Shown here: in pieces, positions 1 to 7,810 of the stretch
How positions within the stretch are numbered: the first letter of the stretch is position 1
How the letters are laid out: each line of letters starts with the position of its first letter
Notes under the pieces: model-generated
The model's input: only the letters and a program-made list of their open reading frames with translations
Databases searched by the model: none
Told to the model about the DNA's origin: nothing
Program-made: the position numbers and the translations under genes
Assembly: GCA_012514035.1 (NCBI GenBank)
Contig: JAAZBB010000064.1
Coordinates: 1 to 52,348, forward strand
Reading direction: 5' to 3'
Source of the DNA: Lentisphaerota bacterium
GTDB lineage: Bacteria > Verrucomicrobiota > Kiritimatiellia > CAIQIC01 > Lenti-01
Length of the DNA: 52,348 nt

Positions 1-262
1 CTTCGTATGGGCGGGCCATGGAGAGCCGCGCGATCCAGCGGTCCACCCGGTGCAGACTGGCAATCTGGTCGCGGACCGAAGCCGCCACGGCGCGTTTGAT
101 CAGGCTTTCGGTGAGAATATTCATCAGGAACGCCATGGCCACCACGATCACGGCCACGGTGACCAGCGAGCGGAACAGGCGGTATTTCACGCCGGTCAGC
201 GCGATCTGGAGAACGCGGCGGGGGGGCAGGACCGGCTGGTTCTGGACATCGATCGGCTTCAT
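1..262 (-). CDS. Membrane protein, N-terminal part (ABC permease-like), cut by window edge
   Basis: The frame opens at an ATG at 262 and runs off the left edge, leaving about 87 residues. A short polar N-terminus is followed by a basic stretch (KYRLFRS) and one hydrophobic segment, roughly residues 28-46 (LVTVAVIVVAMAFLMNIL). The visible part then continues into charged sequence that is probably extracytoplasmic. This matches the start of FtsX/MacB-type permeases, whose first helix precedes a large periplasmic domain, but too little is visible to be sure. It starts 2 bases after the stop of the DUF6785-like gene, so it belongs to the same operon. Confidence 0.55.
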   Translation of the reverse strand, partial: MKPIDVQNQPVLPPRRVLQIALTGVKYRLFRSLVTVAVIVVAMAFLMNILTESLIKRAVAASVRDQIASLHRVDRWIARLSMARPYE

Positions 263-264
263 CG

Positions 265-2316
265 TCACCCGGGCATGATAGAAAAGGGTTTGGGAATGGT
301 GCCGCCGGTAATCCAAAAGTAGATCAAGCTGACGATCATCGGCAGCATGCCGCCGAGCATCTCGCCGGCGATCAGGCCGAACATCAACGGCTTGCAGCGC
401 TGGTAGACGCCGGCCCCGCCGAAGCGGGTGATGCCCACCTTGATCAGCCAGCCGACCAGGAAGGATTGCGCGAACGAATCGCCCGCATACGTGGACCACA
501 CCAGGAACATCACCGGATGCAGCGGCCAGCGGGTGAAGCGCAGGCGCATGAACGAAAAGGCCAGCACCAGCCCGGCGGCGGTCGCGAAGGCTATCAGCCC
601 GTGGCGATGCGGCGCCATTTCCCGGAAGCGCCGCAGGCCCGTGACCTGGCCCGCCTCCTCGAGCTGCCCCTGGGCATCGAGCCGCTGCATGATGCTGATC
701 GTCTCGTTGAACGGCCGCTTGGCCTGCTCGACCTTCCACAGCGATACATCCACGCCGCGTTCATATTGGTAATAGAGGGTCGTCGGAATGCCCACGCCCA
801 GCCCGACCATCAGCGCGACCGCCGCAAAGAACGCCGTGCGCCCCACTTTCACCCGGCAGTCGTCGGCCAGCTTGAGCCCGTTGATCACGTAGGGCATCAG
901 CGCTTCGCGGGTGTCGTAAAACAGGATCAAACAGAGCATGAACATCAAAAACAGCGTGCCCGGTCCCAGCGCGCGCGCACCAAATACGGCCCACAGCAGC
1001 GTGGCCGGGGTGCCGGTCACCACAATGAAGAAGAGCCCTGTTTCCGCCAGCAGCCGGCCCATGACCAGATACACCGCGGCGCATCCCAGGCCGAACAGCA
1101 GGGCGATCGGCCAGTCGAGACCCATGCGGATGGCGGCATAGGCGGCGAAGAACCCCATGCCCAGAAGGAAAAACCGGGCGCCCCACACCGCCGCCGGTTC
1201 GACCGGCTCCGCCGACGCCAGCCCGCAGGCGCGCCGGAACACGGCCACATAATACTGCCGCCCGGTGTAGAGCAGCACCAGCAGCATGCCGAAATACGCC
1301 CCCATGATCATCATGGCGTCCATCTGCAAACCGAACGGCCAGGTGCCCTGCCACCCCCCCACCCCCACCCCGTAGGTCGCAAAAATCCCCGCAATGAAAA
1401 TCCAGATGAACGGGCCGATGCCCAGCGACAGCGACACCTCCTTGGGCAGGAAGTACGCCACGGCAATGACCGTGAAAAACATCGTGTATTTTTCCAGCAG
1501 CGCCCGCCCCCCGCCCTTGGCGAAGGTGTCGGAGAGTTCCGCCAGGGGGGAAAAATCGATCCCGAGGGGGATCCGGCCGAACAACACCTTCGGGAACCAC
1601 AGGTTCAGGTAGTTGTAGCCATGGATGCCGATCACGGCGGCCAGGCCCAGCCAGAACAGGGGATTGCCGAACACCGGACTCGGCCGCCCGTCCTCCTCCG
1701 GCAGCAGCGATTTGGTGAAGGTCACGACGGGATACGGCAGGTGTTCGTGATCCGCCCATTGCCGGTGCACCACCACCGCCAGGGCCACCAGGGCGATCCA
1801 CAGGCTCAGGATGATCGGCAGCCAGAACAGCAGCGGTTCCCGCCACGCCTTCCACGGAATTTCCCGGAAGGACAGCCGGTCCGACGCCTCTTTGAGGCCC
1901 CGCGTGTAGCCGTCCAGCACCGTGCCTTCGTCCTGCGAGATGTCCACCAGCATGCCGTCGGGCACGAGCGTCATCACTTCCTGCTGCTTCCAGCCCGGTT
2001 CCGTCCGTTCGTAGCGGTGGGGCATGATCAGCGCCGGCGTGAACAGCCGCAGCAGGTTCGACCCCGGAATGGCGCAGGACACCAGCGTCAGCACCAGCAT
2101 GACCGCCAGTTCCGAACGCTTCAACGCCCCCCGGCGGGTCAACCGCCGCCAGAGCGGATGCACCAGCACCAAAAACAGAACCAAGAGGCCATAAACGCTG
2201 ATGGGCATGAAATTGCCCACGAACATCGTCTGGCGCATGATCCAGTCGTTGAAATAGGTGTAGGAGCAGACAAATGCCGCTCCCAGCAGGCCCAAAATGA
2301 TTGAACGCACCGTCAC
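265..2316 (-). CDS. DUF6785-like polytopic membrane protein
   Basis: About 683 residues with some 14-16 hydrophobic segments spread along the chain, so an inner-membrane protein. Length and flavour (repeated WP/GP loops, a conserved-looking GIDFSPLAELSD loop, a late TYAGDSFAQSFLVGWL segment) fit the large DUF6785/DUF6784 proteins of Planctomycetes and Verrucomicrobia, whose function is unknown. The frame is open upstream to 2397, but that part overlaps the pqqD-like gene and reads as low-complexity Trp/Arg. A GTG at 2316 with AAGGA ten bases upstream is the better start. It lies between the PqqD-like gene and the truncated permease-like gene with almost no spacing. Confidence 0.7.
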   Translation of the reverse strand: MTVRSIILGLLGAAFVCSYTYFNDWIMRQTMFVGNFMPISVYGLLVLFLVLVHPLWRRLTRRGALKRSELAVMLVLTLVSCAIPGSNLLRLFTPALIMPHRYERTEPGWKQQEVMTLVPDGMLVDISQDEGTVLDGYTRGLKEASDRLSFREIPWKAWREPLLFWLPIILSLWIALVALAVVVHRQWADHEHLPYPVVTFTKSLLPEEDGRPSPVFGNPLFWLGLAAVIGIHGYNYLNLWFPKVLFGRIPLGIDFSPLAELSDTFAKGGGRALLEKYTMFFTVIAVAYFLPKEVSLSLGIGPFIWIFIAGIFATYGVGVGGWQGTWPFGLQMDAMMIMGAYFGMLLVLLYTGRQYYVAVFRRACGLASAEPVEPAAVWGARFFLLGMGFFAAYAAIRMGLDWPIALLFGLGCAAVYLVMGRLLAETGLFFIVVTGTPATLLWAVFGARALGPGTLFLMFMLCLILFYDTREALMPYVINGLKLADDCRVKVGRTAFFAAVALMVGLGVGIPTTLYYQYERGVDVSLWKVEQAKRPFNETISIMQRLDAQGQLEEAGQVTGLRRFREMAPHRHGLIAFATAAGLVLAFSFMRLRFTRWPLHPVMFLVWSTYAGDSFAQSFLVGWLIKVGITRFGGAGVYQRCKPLMFGLIAGEMLGGMLPMIVSLIYFWITGGTIPKPFSIMPG

Positions 2317-2338
2317 CCGATCAAAATCCTTGTTTGCG

Positions 2339-2728
2339 CTACCGGTCGGCTTCCACCGCCACCGCCAGCACGCCTCGCCGCAGAAGAGAAGAGACATACC
2401 CCGTAACAGAAACCCGGCTCTCGTGAAAGGACAATCGATGCCGCCGGGCGAATTCCATCACGAGCGCTTCAACCGGCCGGCGGCCGTCACAGGCTTTCCA
2501 GACGGAGGCCCCCAGCGAATCAAGCAGAGTCAGGCGTTCTCGCGGCGGCCGCACCAGCCAGGCCCCCAGCCCCCGCAGGACGCTGGGCTTGCGGGTCGGC
2601 ACGGCCAGCGTCAGGGACCCGTCCGGATCTTCCCGCACGACGCGCGCCGCCCGATTCGGCAGCAGGACCGCCTGCAACATCGCATTCCAGGCACCCGGCG
2701 TCGATGCGGTTGTCCCGCGCGACTTCAC
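2339..2728 (-). CDS. PqqD-like peptide-binding (RRE) protein
   Basis: 129 residues. The C-terminal half has the PqqD pattern: a hydrophobic strand with DSLGASVWKACDGRRPVEALV, then a winged-helix-like region ending in a small hydrophobic helix (VSSLLRRGVL). PqqD domains bind leader peptides in RiPP pathways, but stand-alone copies also sit in operons of unknown role. The gene starts at a GTG at 2728 that overlaps the previous stop by four bases (GTGA) and has GGAGGAG just upstream. The N-terminal 60 residues carry extra sequence (PDGSLTLAVPTRKPS) ahead of the domain. No radical SAM or precursor-peptide gene is visible here. Confidence 0.7.
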   Translation of the reverse strand: MKSRGTTASTPGAWNAMLQAVLLPNRAARVVREDPDGSLTLAVPTRKPSVLRGLGAWLVRPPRERLTLLDSLGASVWKACDGRRPVEALVMEFARRHRLSFHESRVSVTGYVSSLLRRGVLAVAVEADR

Positions 2729-3615
2729 GACGCGTTCTCCTCCGGAACGACCAGGAATCCGGGGCACGATTTCAGGACATCATCCGCGCCATGCGCCGGA
2801 TGGAACCGGCGGTTTTTCTTCCCCGTGATGCAGATGGCGTGGTACAGGCGGCCGTCCCGCCGATCAAGCCAGGCCGCCGCGGCATAGGCCCCCCGCGGCA
2901 ACAGCAGGCCGCGCGGACGCCATTGGCCTTCCAGCCGGTCCGCATTTCCCGTGCCGCCCTTGCCTGACTGACAGCGAACGTGGCGCACCGGTTCTCCCGT
3001 TTGCGATTCCAGCCAGTCGCGCACCGATGTCTTGAGCCATGAATCTACCATGCCATAGCGCCGGAAAATCCACCGGTCCGGTTTTTTTCGCCCGTCGAAA
3101 CGCAGGCCGACCCGCGCCGGCTCCACCACGGCTTCGCCCAGGGTGAAATCCTGCGGCACCCGCAAGTCCATCCCAAATGCCCGCCAGCGCTGGAACCCGT
3201 CGGCTTCCGGCGGCACTGCCCGTACCGTCCCCAAAATGCGCGCCTCCAACCCCTCGTCCCGGCGCTCCGGATGGATGAACACGATCTCCACCAAGAGCTC
3301 GATCTCGGGCTGCCACCGTCCGAACCGCGACACCACCTCATCGCCCCGCCGTCCCGTCAACCCCGGCCAGCCCCGGCATTTGATGCGGCGGATGCCCTGC
3401 CATTCCGCCGCCAGCGAACCCTCGTAATCCTTCATCATCCGGTCAAAATCCGGCTCCCCCTTTGATCGCCGCCAGTTCAATTCAAAGCGATAGCGGTACC
3501 GGTCTGCAAACGCGCAGCGCCCCGCCTCCGGATCGCGGGAAAACTGCAAACATTCCCAATCCGGCGGCAGGGCCGCGCCAATCTGGCGCCAGATCCATTC
3601 GGTCATGCTGTCCAT
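2725..3615 (-). CDS. Hypothetical protein, first gene of the PqqD/DUF6785 operon
   Basis: About 296 residues from the ATG at 3615; an ATG at 3606 is an alternative. No signal peptide or membrane segment is visible. The protein is rich in Trp, Arg and acidic residues, with alternating strand-like patterns. The middle (GMDLRVPQDFTLGEAVVEP, then RVGLRFD) faintly recalls Mog1/PsbP/DcrB-type folds, but this is only an impression. The C-terminus holds a second basic region. The stop overlaps the pqqD-like start, so the two are probably made together. Function not recognised. Confidence 0.6.
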   Translation of the reverse strand: MDSMTEWIWRQIGAALPPDWECLQFSRDPEAGRCAFADRYRYRFELNWRRSKGEPDFDRMMKDYEGSLAAEWQGIRRIKCRGWPGLTGRRGDEVVSRFGRWQPEIELLVEIVFIHPERRDEGLEARILGTVRAVPPEADGFQRWRAFGMDLRVPQDFTLGEAVVEPARVGLRFDGRKKPDRWIFRRYGMVDSWLKTSVRDWLESQTGEPVRHVRCQSGKGGTGNADRLEGQWRPRGLLLPRGAYAAAAWLDRRDGRLYHAICITGKKNRRFHPAHGADDVLKSCPGFLVVPEENAS

Positions 3616-4026
3616 GTGCGCGCTCGTCGGTGCAGAAAACCACAAGCCCCCGCCCCAGGAAAGCCTTTTTGTTATTGCCGCACCCGTGCAGTCTGGTTGA
3701 TGGCGGATGGCAGACAGTTGGCGCGTTGGTGGTTGGTCGTTGCCCGATCCGATTCCGCCCCGCCCCAGACGTCAGGCCGCCAAGTGGGTAGCCGTTTCGA
3801 AATCTCTGGTCTCCCGCCTTACCTCGCAGGAAAACCTGCTGCGCATTTCGCTGTTGCTCAGCATCAGGTACCAGAACGCCCGCATTTTGGCAGGAACACC
3901 AGCACCATAATGCCAAAGAGATTGCGGTTTTGACAGAAACACCAGCACCTCAACCTTGGATCCTTCAATGGATTGGGTTTTCAGGTTTGTCACCCGGAAG
4001 ATCAGTAGAAACCATTCCATAACTTA
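3616..4026. other. Intergenic stretch without a convincing gene
   Basis: Both strands are partly open, but the readings are low-complexity Arg/Pro/Gly with no family resemblance or ribosome site. Base composition becomes more even toward 3900-4026 than in the flanking genes. It holds the upstream region of the operon at 3615; no clear -35/-10 pair was seen. Confidence 0.4.
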
Positions 4027-4488
4027 TTGGCTCTCAGGAATAGATTGAAATGTAAATGGATACTGGTTATTGCCGCCCTTATTACCCTAATGGCGGGATA
4101 CTATCTTGGTGATTATCGTGCGCGCCGCCTAGCATATAACCAACTTCGGCTTTTTGTCAGTGCACGGCTGGAATTCGAACTGCTCGCGCAGGAAAATGCA
4201 GCGTTCTACGCCTACTTGAATGAACCGCCCGCCGTTGCCGCATGGGCTCTAGAAGATCTGATTCATGCCTATCAGCGCTACACCGTCAACGTGTTCGATA
4301 TCACAGGGAACCAGGACCCTACAAAGGACTTGCACCTCATTTACACCGCACCCATGAGGGGCGCACACCAGACGGTGGAACGCAACGCCGCGTGCGCGGC
4401 GAGGCTCACCGCCGACGTTGTGCAGAAAGAGAAGTCTATAATTGGACCAGTCCGCGCTATGGCACATCAGGCGTCAATGGTCCGATAG
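4027..4488 (+). pseudogene. N-terminal part of a frameshifted membrane-anchored or secreted protein
   Basis: An open frame of 153 codons from a TTG at 4027 encodes a basic N-terminus, one membrane helix (about residues 11-27, WILVIAALITLMAGYYL) and a soluble helical part rich in Ala, Leu and Glu. From about residue 85 it reads TVNVFDITGNQDPTKDLHL, resembling the start of a secreted beta module. The sensible sequence appears to leave this frame near 4425 and continue in another frame (4428-4841). Codon use is less GC-biased than in neighbouring genes. Either a decayed gene or a short real membrane protein; the first seems more likely. Confidence 0.4.
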
Positions 4489-4841
4489 GCGAACAGGGGC
4501 AAGGCTTCTTTGGAGTGCGCTTCTCTGCTGCAGACGGAAATCATTACGGGCGGGGATTTGCGCAAGGACAAGGGGTAGTGGATTGGGTCTTTGAATCGAG
4601 ACCCAATCAGCCAATCAGAGCCGGGGCCAAGCCTGTTCCCGTTTTTCTTGCTCATACATCGATTCAACGCGCCGGCTATCTGCGCGTAGCCGCCGAAACC
4701 GAGACAGGAAAGGCTGACCAAGTTCAGGTCAAAGCTGGTCTCTCAACTTCGCGTGGTCCAATCCGGTACAGCTGCAGGCCAATCCAAACCCCTGACGTTC
4801 GGCCCCTGGCAGACGATAAGGGTGCATTCCTGTTTTATTGA
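4428..4841 (+). pseudogene. C-terminal remnant of a Verrucomicrobia-type secreted beta-module protein
   Basis: In the frame offset from the preceding segment, the sequence includes QGFFGVRFSAADGNHYG, then GVVDWVFESRPNQPIRAG. The pattern GF-GVRF-ADG-HYG followed by a D-W-ES-P-PI-AG ending is common in secreted proteins of Verrucomicrobia and relatives, often ones with PEP-CTERM sorting signals. No start codon with a ribosome site opens this frame, and no PEP-CTERM tail follows. It joins the upstream open frame if one indel near 4425 is assumed. Homology is from memory of the motif only. Confidence 0.4.
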
Positions 4842-5037
4842 CAACATTCGGCCAAATTGGGAGTGCGGCCGGGAGCGAGGCTCGGCGAGCGCCACGCCAC
4901 TTTTTTTGGGGGGCAGCCGAATTGGCAGCTGGAACAGCCAAAGCGGGACCGCCGCCCATGCCGTTGAGATCATCGGGCTAATCCGGCAAGAACTGCTCTC
5001 CGGCGTGTAGGATAAAAACAGTTTACACGTGGAGATT
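4842..5037. other. Intergenic spacer downstream of glgC
   Basis: Contains a GC-rich stretch with short inverted repeats around 4866-4896 (GAGCGAGGCTCGGCGAGCGCC region) followed by a run of seven T at 4903-4909. It could act as a terminator-like element for plus-strand transcription. No gene seen. Confidence 0.3.
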
Positions 5038-6270
5038 TCAGATCCGCGTGCCGGGGGGAATGACGGCATTCTTGGGGATCACGATCACGCCGTCGCGCAC
5101 GGTATAGCGATCCGTGACGAGGTCATTGGGCTTGCCATCGGGGGTGATGTAGCAGCCTTCGCCGATGCGCGCGTTCTTGTCGATGATGGCGTTGCGGATG
5201 AAACAGTCGCGGCCGACGCCCAACGGGATCTCGCCGGGCGGCAGCTCCTTGGGATCGAAGTAGTCCGCGCCCATCATTACGGTATGTTCGATCACGCTGC
5301 CCTCGCCCACCTTGGCGCGGACCCCGATGAGCGACCGCAAGATACGGTGGCAGGAAATGATGCAGCCTTCGCTTAGAAGCGCCCGGTTGAGGTCGCAGGC
5401 ATTGATCTTCGAGGGCGGCAGATAGCGCATATGCGTGTAGATCGGCGCGTTCTTGTCGTAGAGGTTGAATTCCGGCAGGGGCTCGGCGAGCTCCATGTTC
5501 GCCTCCCAGAACGAGCGGACAGTTCCGATGTCGCGCCAGTAGCCCGCGAACAGATAGCGATAGACGGCGTGGTGGTCGATGGCGGCCGGAATGATGTTCT
5601 TGCCGAAGTCCTTGGCGTCGTTGTCGAGCAGTTCCAGCAGCACCTTCGTGTTGAACACATAGATGCCCATGCTGGCCAGGAACTGCTCCGGGCCGGGCCC
5701 GGGCGCGCGCAGTTCCTCCAGGATGGCGCCGTCGCCCGGCTTCTCCACAAACCGGGCAATGCGGCCCTGCGCATCCACCTGCATGATGCCCAGGGCGCCC
5801 GCCTCCTGCCGCGCCACGGGTTTCGTGCAGATGGTGACCTCCGCCTTGTTGCGGACGTGCTCTTCGAGCACGGGGCGGAAATCCATCTGGTAGAGCTGGT
5901 CGCCGGACAGAATCAGCACGTGCTCGGGCTGCCGGTCGAGAATATAGCGCAGGCCCTGGCGCACGGCATCGGCCGTTCCCTGAAACCACGTCTCGCTGCC
6001 CGGCGTCTGCTGGGCCGCCAGGATGCGCACGTAACCGCTGTGGAACTGGTCGAATACATAGGTATTCTGCACGTGCTGGTGCAGGGAGACGCTGTTGAAC
6101 TGGGTCAGCACGTAGATGCGCCGGATGCCGCTGTTGATGCAGTTGCTGACCGGAATGTCCACAAGCCGGTACTTGCCGGCCAGGGGGACCGCCGGCTTGC
6201 AGCGGTCGCGCGTCAAAGGCTGTAACCGCTTGCCCTCGCCTCCGCCCAGAACCACGCCGACTACATTCAT
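5038..6270 (-). CDS. glgC: Glucose-1-phosphate adenylyltransferase GlgC
   Basis: 410 residues, usual length for bacterial ADP-glucose pyrophosphorylase, which makes ADP-glucose from ATP and glucose-1-phosphate for glycogen synthesis. The N-terminus has the nucleotidyltransferase signature GGGEGKRLQPLT followed by KPAVPLAGKYRLVDIPVSNC. Further matches are LSGDQLYQMDF, the glucose-1-P region FVEKPGD, and GIYVFN. The C-terminal quarter is a left-handed beta-helix with hexapeptide spacing (ARIGEGCYI). Two ATGs lie in tandem at 6273 and 6270; the second is better spaced from GAGGTG. It appears to be monocistronic. No glgA or glgP is visible nearby. Confidence 0.95.
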   Translation of the reverse strand: MNVVGVVLGGGEGKRLQPLTRDRCKPAVPLAGKYRLVDIPVSNCINSGIRRIYVLTQFNSVSLHQHVQNTYVFDQFHSGYVRILAAQQTPGSETWFQGTADAVRQGLRYILDRQPEHVLILSGDQLYQMDFRPVLEEHVRNKAEVTICTKPVARQEAGALGIMQVDAQGRIARFVEKPGDGAILEELRAPGPGPEQFLASMGIYVFNTKVLLELLDNDAKDFGKNIIPAAIDHHAVYRYLFAGYWRDIGTVRSFWEANMELAEPLPEFNLYDKNAPIYTHMRYLPPSKINACDLNRALLSEGCIISCHRILRSLIGVRAKVGEGSVIEHTVMMGADYFDPKELPPGEIPLGVGRDCFIRNAIIDKNARIGEGCYITPDGKPNDLVTDRYTVRDGVIVIPKNAVIPPGTRI

Positions 6271-6273
6271 CAT

Positions 6274-7011
6274 CCACCTCGTTGCCGCTTTGGTCGCGCG
6301 CCGCGCCTGTCGAAGTTGAATATACCTTCCCGGCGGATCAAATCAACGCGAAAAACACACGGGGTGACGATCGCCCCGCGCCCCCGTTGCGGCGGCCTAA
6401 CCGATTCCCGAAGACAGGCAGGACGGAGCCTGCCCCTCCGGAAGGGCAAGCGAGCGCATCCCCGTTTCATTGACCGACCGGAATCGAACTGCCGTCTCCC
6501 CTGGTTGGCTATTTTGGAGGGCGGAGACAAGGTACTTGGCGGCTTGGCGCTCGCCGGGCCCCGCTTCCCGCCGCCCTCCAAATGTTGCCAAGCGGTGTCA
6601 GTGAAACCGAGATGCCCCTTGACGCCCCAGATTGCGGCCCCTGCCGCCTTGCGCGGCAGGGGAACCAACTTCGCCTCCCCCGGAACAAGCCCGTGGACAG
6701 GCAAACAACCAACAACCGCCATCCCCGCATCCAAGTCATCGCGATGGCCAAGGGATAAAAGAGAGCCTGTGCTGCTATGATTAATTAAACATAAGATTAA
6801 TCTTCAACAGTTTTGTTGATTATCATGGATATTATTCAATTTTCGATATTCCATGTTTAATTAATGATAGTCCATTCGTTGAACGGACCAAATGGCGGTT
6901 GGCCGTTCAAATTCGTGAAAATCAGGCTGTTTTCTCGAATAAGGACCCAAAAGCTGGCATCTCGCGATTTTTTTGCTGTTGGGGACCAATTTTTGCTGTT
7001 TTTCTGCAATT
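6274..7011. other. Long intergenic region upstream of glgC
   Basis: About 740 bases with no convincing gene. The left part (6400-6700) is GC-rich and includes a hairpin GGCAGG...CCTGCC at about 6416-6433. The right part turns abruptly AT-rich from 6770 and holds paired TTAATTAA palindromes (listed separately). It probably carries the glgC promoter; open frames here are short or shadow-like. Confidence 0.5.
6777..6870. promoter_or_regulatory. Paired TTAATTAA dyads (locus 1)
   Basis: An AT-rich island in GC-rich DNA. ATGATTAATTAAACAT at 6777-6792 and ATGTTTAATTAATGAT at 6852-6867 are inverted copies of each other with one mismatch; the TTAATTAA cores start 76 bases apart. A smaller dyad (TCAACA, 4-base loop, TGTTGA) lies between them. 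The right site is preceded by GATATTCCAT, as is one site of a similar pair at 25516-25610. Candidate operator pair or small mobile/structured element; no protein partner is known. Confidence 0.45.
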
Positions 7012-7803
7012 TCAGCGATTTTCACGCAATTCCGCAGTCATGCCATCCGCCGCGGGGCACACGATTCCCTGCATGAAGGCGGCGGTCGCCGCGGCGCCCA
7101 AGGCATCGATTTCGGCATCCTTGCGCCCGGGGGCATGGTGCATCAGCCACAGCTTGTGCGTTCCGCAGTCCTGGGCGGCTGTCACTGCATCCGTCCAGGT
7201 GCTGTGCCCCCAGCCCCGGTGCAAGGCGTATTCTTCCGGCAGATAGTGGGCATCGAACACCAGCAGGTCCGTCCCGCGGGCGAACCGACAGAACTCATCC
7301 CTGGCACGCGGCGTCATTTCCGGCCACTCCACATCGGTTGCGACCACCAGGCTGGCGCCGGTGGCAGGTTCGTCCACGCGATAGGCCACGCATCCGTCGG
7401 GATGCGCAACCGGCTGCCAGGCGACCTGCAGGCTGCCGACGATTACCGGCGCGGACGGCACCGGGCATTCCGCCGGAGGCATTTTGACCGGCCACACGGG
7501 CGGGGAAAACACCCGGGCGAGGATTTGTTCCAGATCGCCGCGCGGCAGAATCATGCGTTGGGGCCAAGCCTTGGTCAGCGCGGGCAGGCCGATCAGATGA
7601 TCCAGATGCGTATGGGTGAAGAACAGCGTTCCCCCGGCCTGCAGCCGGCGGCGCAGCCGCCGGGTGCCGCTGCCGGCGTCGATCAGCACCTGGGTACCAT
7701 CGCGTCCTTCCACCAGCAGGCTGAACGTGTCGCCTCCATAGCGCACTTTGTCCGGACTCGACACCGGAAAGCTGCCGCGCGCGCCGCCGAGGAAGACCTT
7801 CAT
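7012..7803 (-). CDS. MBL-fold metallohydrolase
   Basis: 263 residues of metallo-beta-lactamase fold. The zinc motif is THTHLDH near residues 63-69, with later ligand candidates in VATDVEW (Asp), DAHYL and LMHHAPG. The start MKVFLGGARGSFPV and GGDTF are typical of hydrolases that act on phosphodiesters or cyclic nucleotides in this superfamily. It starts 7 bases after the adenylate cyclase stop, so the two are co-transcribed. That placement makes a cyclic-nucleotide phosphodiesterase role attractive, but this is inference from position. The product is cytoplasmic, with no signal peptide. Confidence 0.8.
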   Translation of the reverse strand: MKVFLGGARGSFPVSSPDKVRYGGDTFSLLVEGRDGTQVLIDAGSGTRRLRRRLQAGGTLFFTHTHLDHLIGLPALTKAWPQRMILPRGDLEQILARVFSPPVWPVKMPPAECPVPSAPVIVGSLQVAWQPVAHPDGCVAYRVDEPATGASLVVATDVEWPEMTPRARDEFCRFARGTDLLVFDAHYLPEEYALHRGWGHSTWTDAVTAAQDCGTHKLWLMHHAPGRKDAEIDALGAAATAAFMQGIVCPAADGMTAELRENR

Positions 7804-7810
7804 TGTGCAC

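Noticed and set aside
466-2304. Very long open frame on the plus strand opposite the DUF6785-like gene
   Set aside because: Its product is rich in His, Gln, Arg and Pro with no family resemblance; it is the antisense shadow of a GC-rich gene.
3482-3916. Possible minus-strand gene upstream of the PqqD operon
   Set aside because: The frame partly overlaps the start of the 2725-3615 gene and has biased composition with no ribosome site or recognisable motif.
6470-6560. A tRNA-like GGCAGTTCGATTCCGG segment on the minus strand
   Set aside because: Only the T-arm-like piece is present; no matching acceptor stem, D arm or anticodon arm could be built around it.
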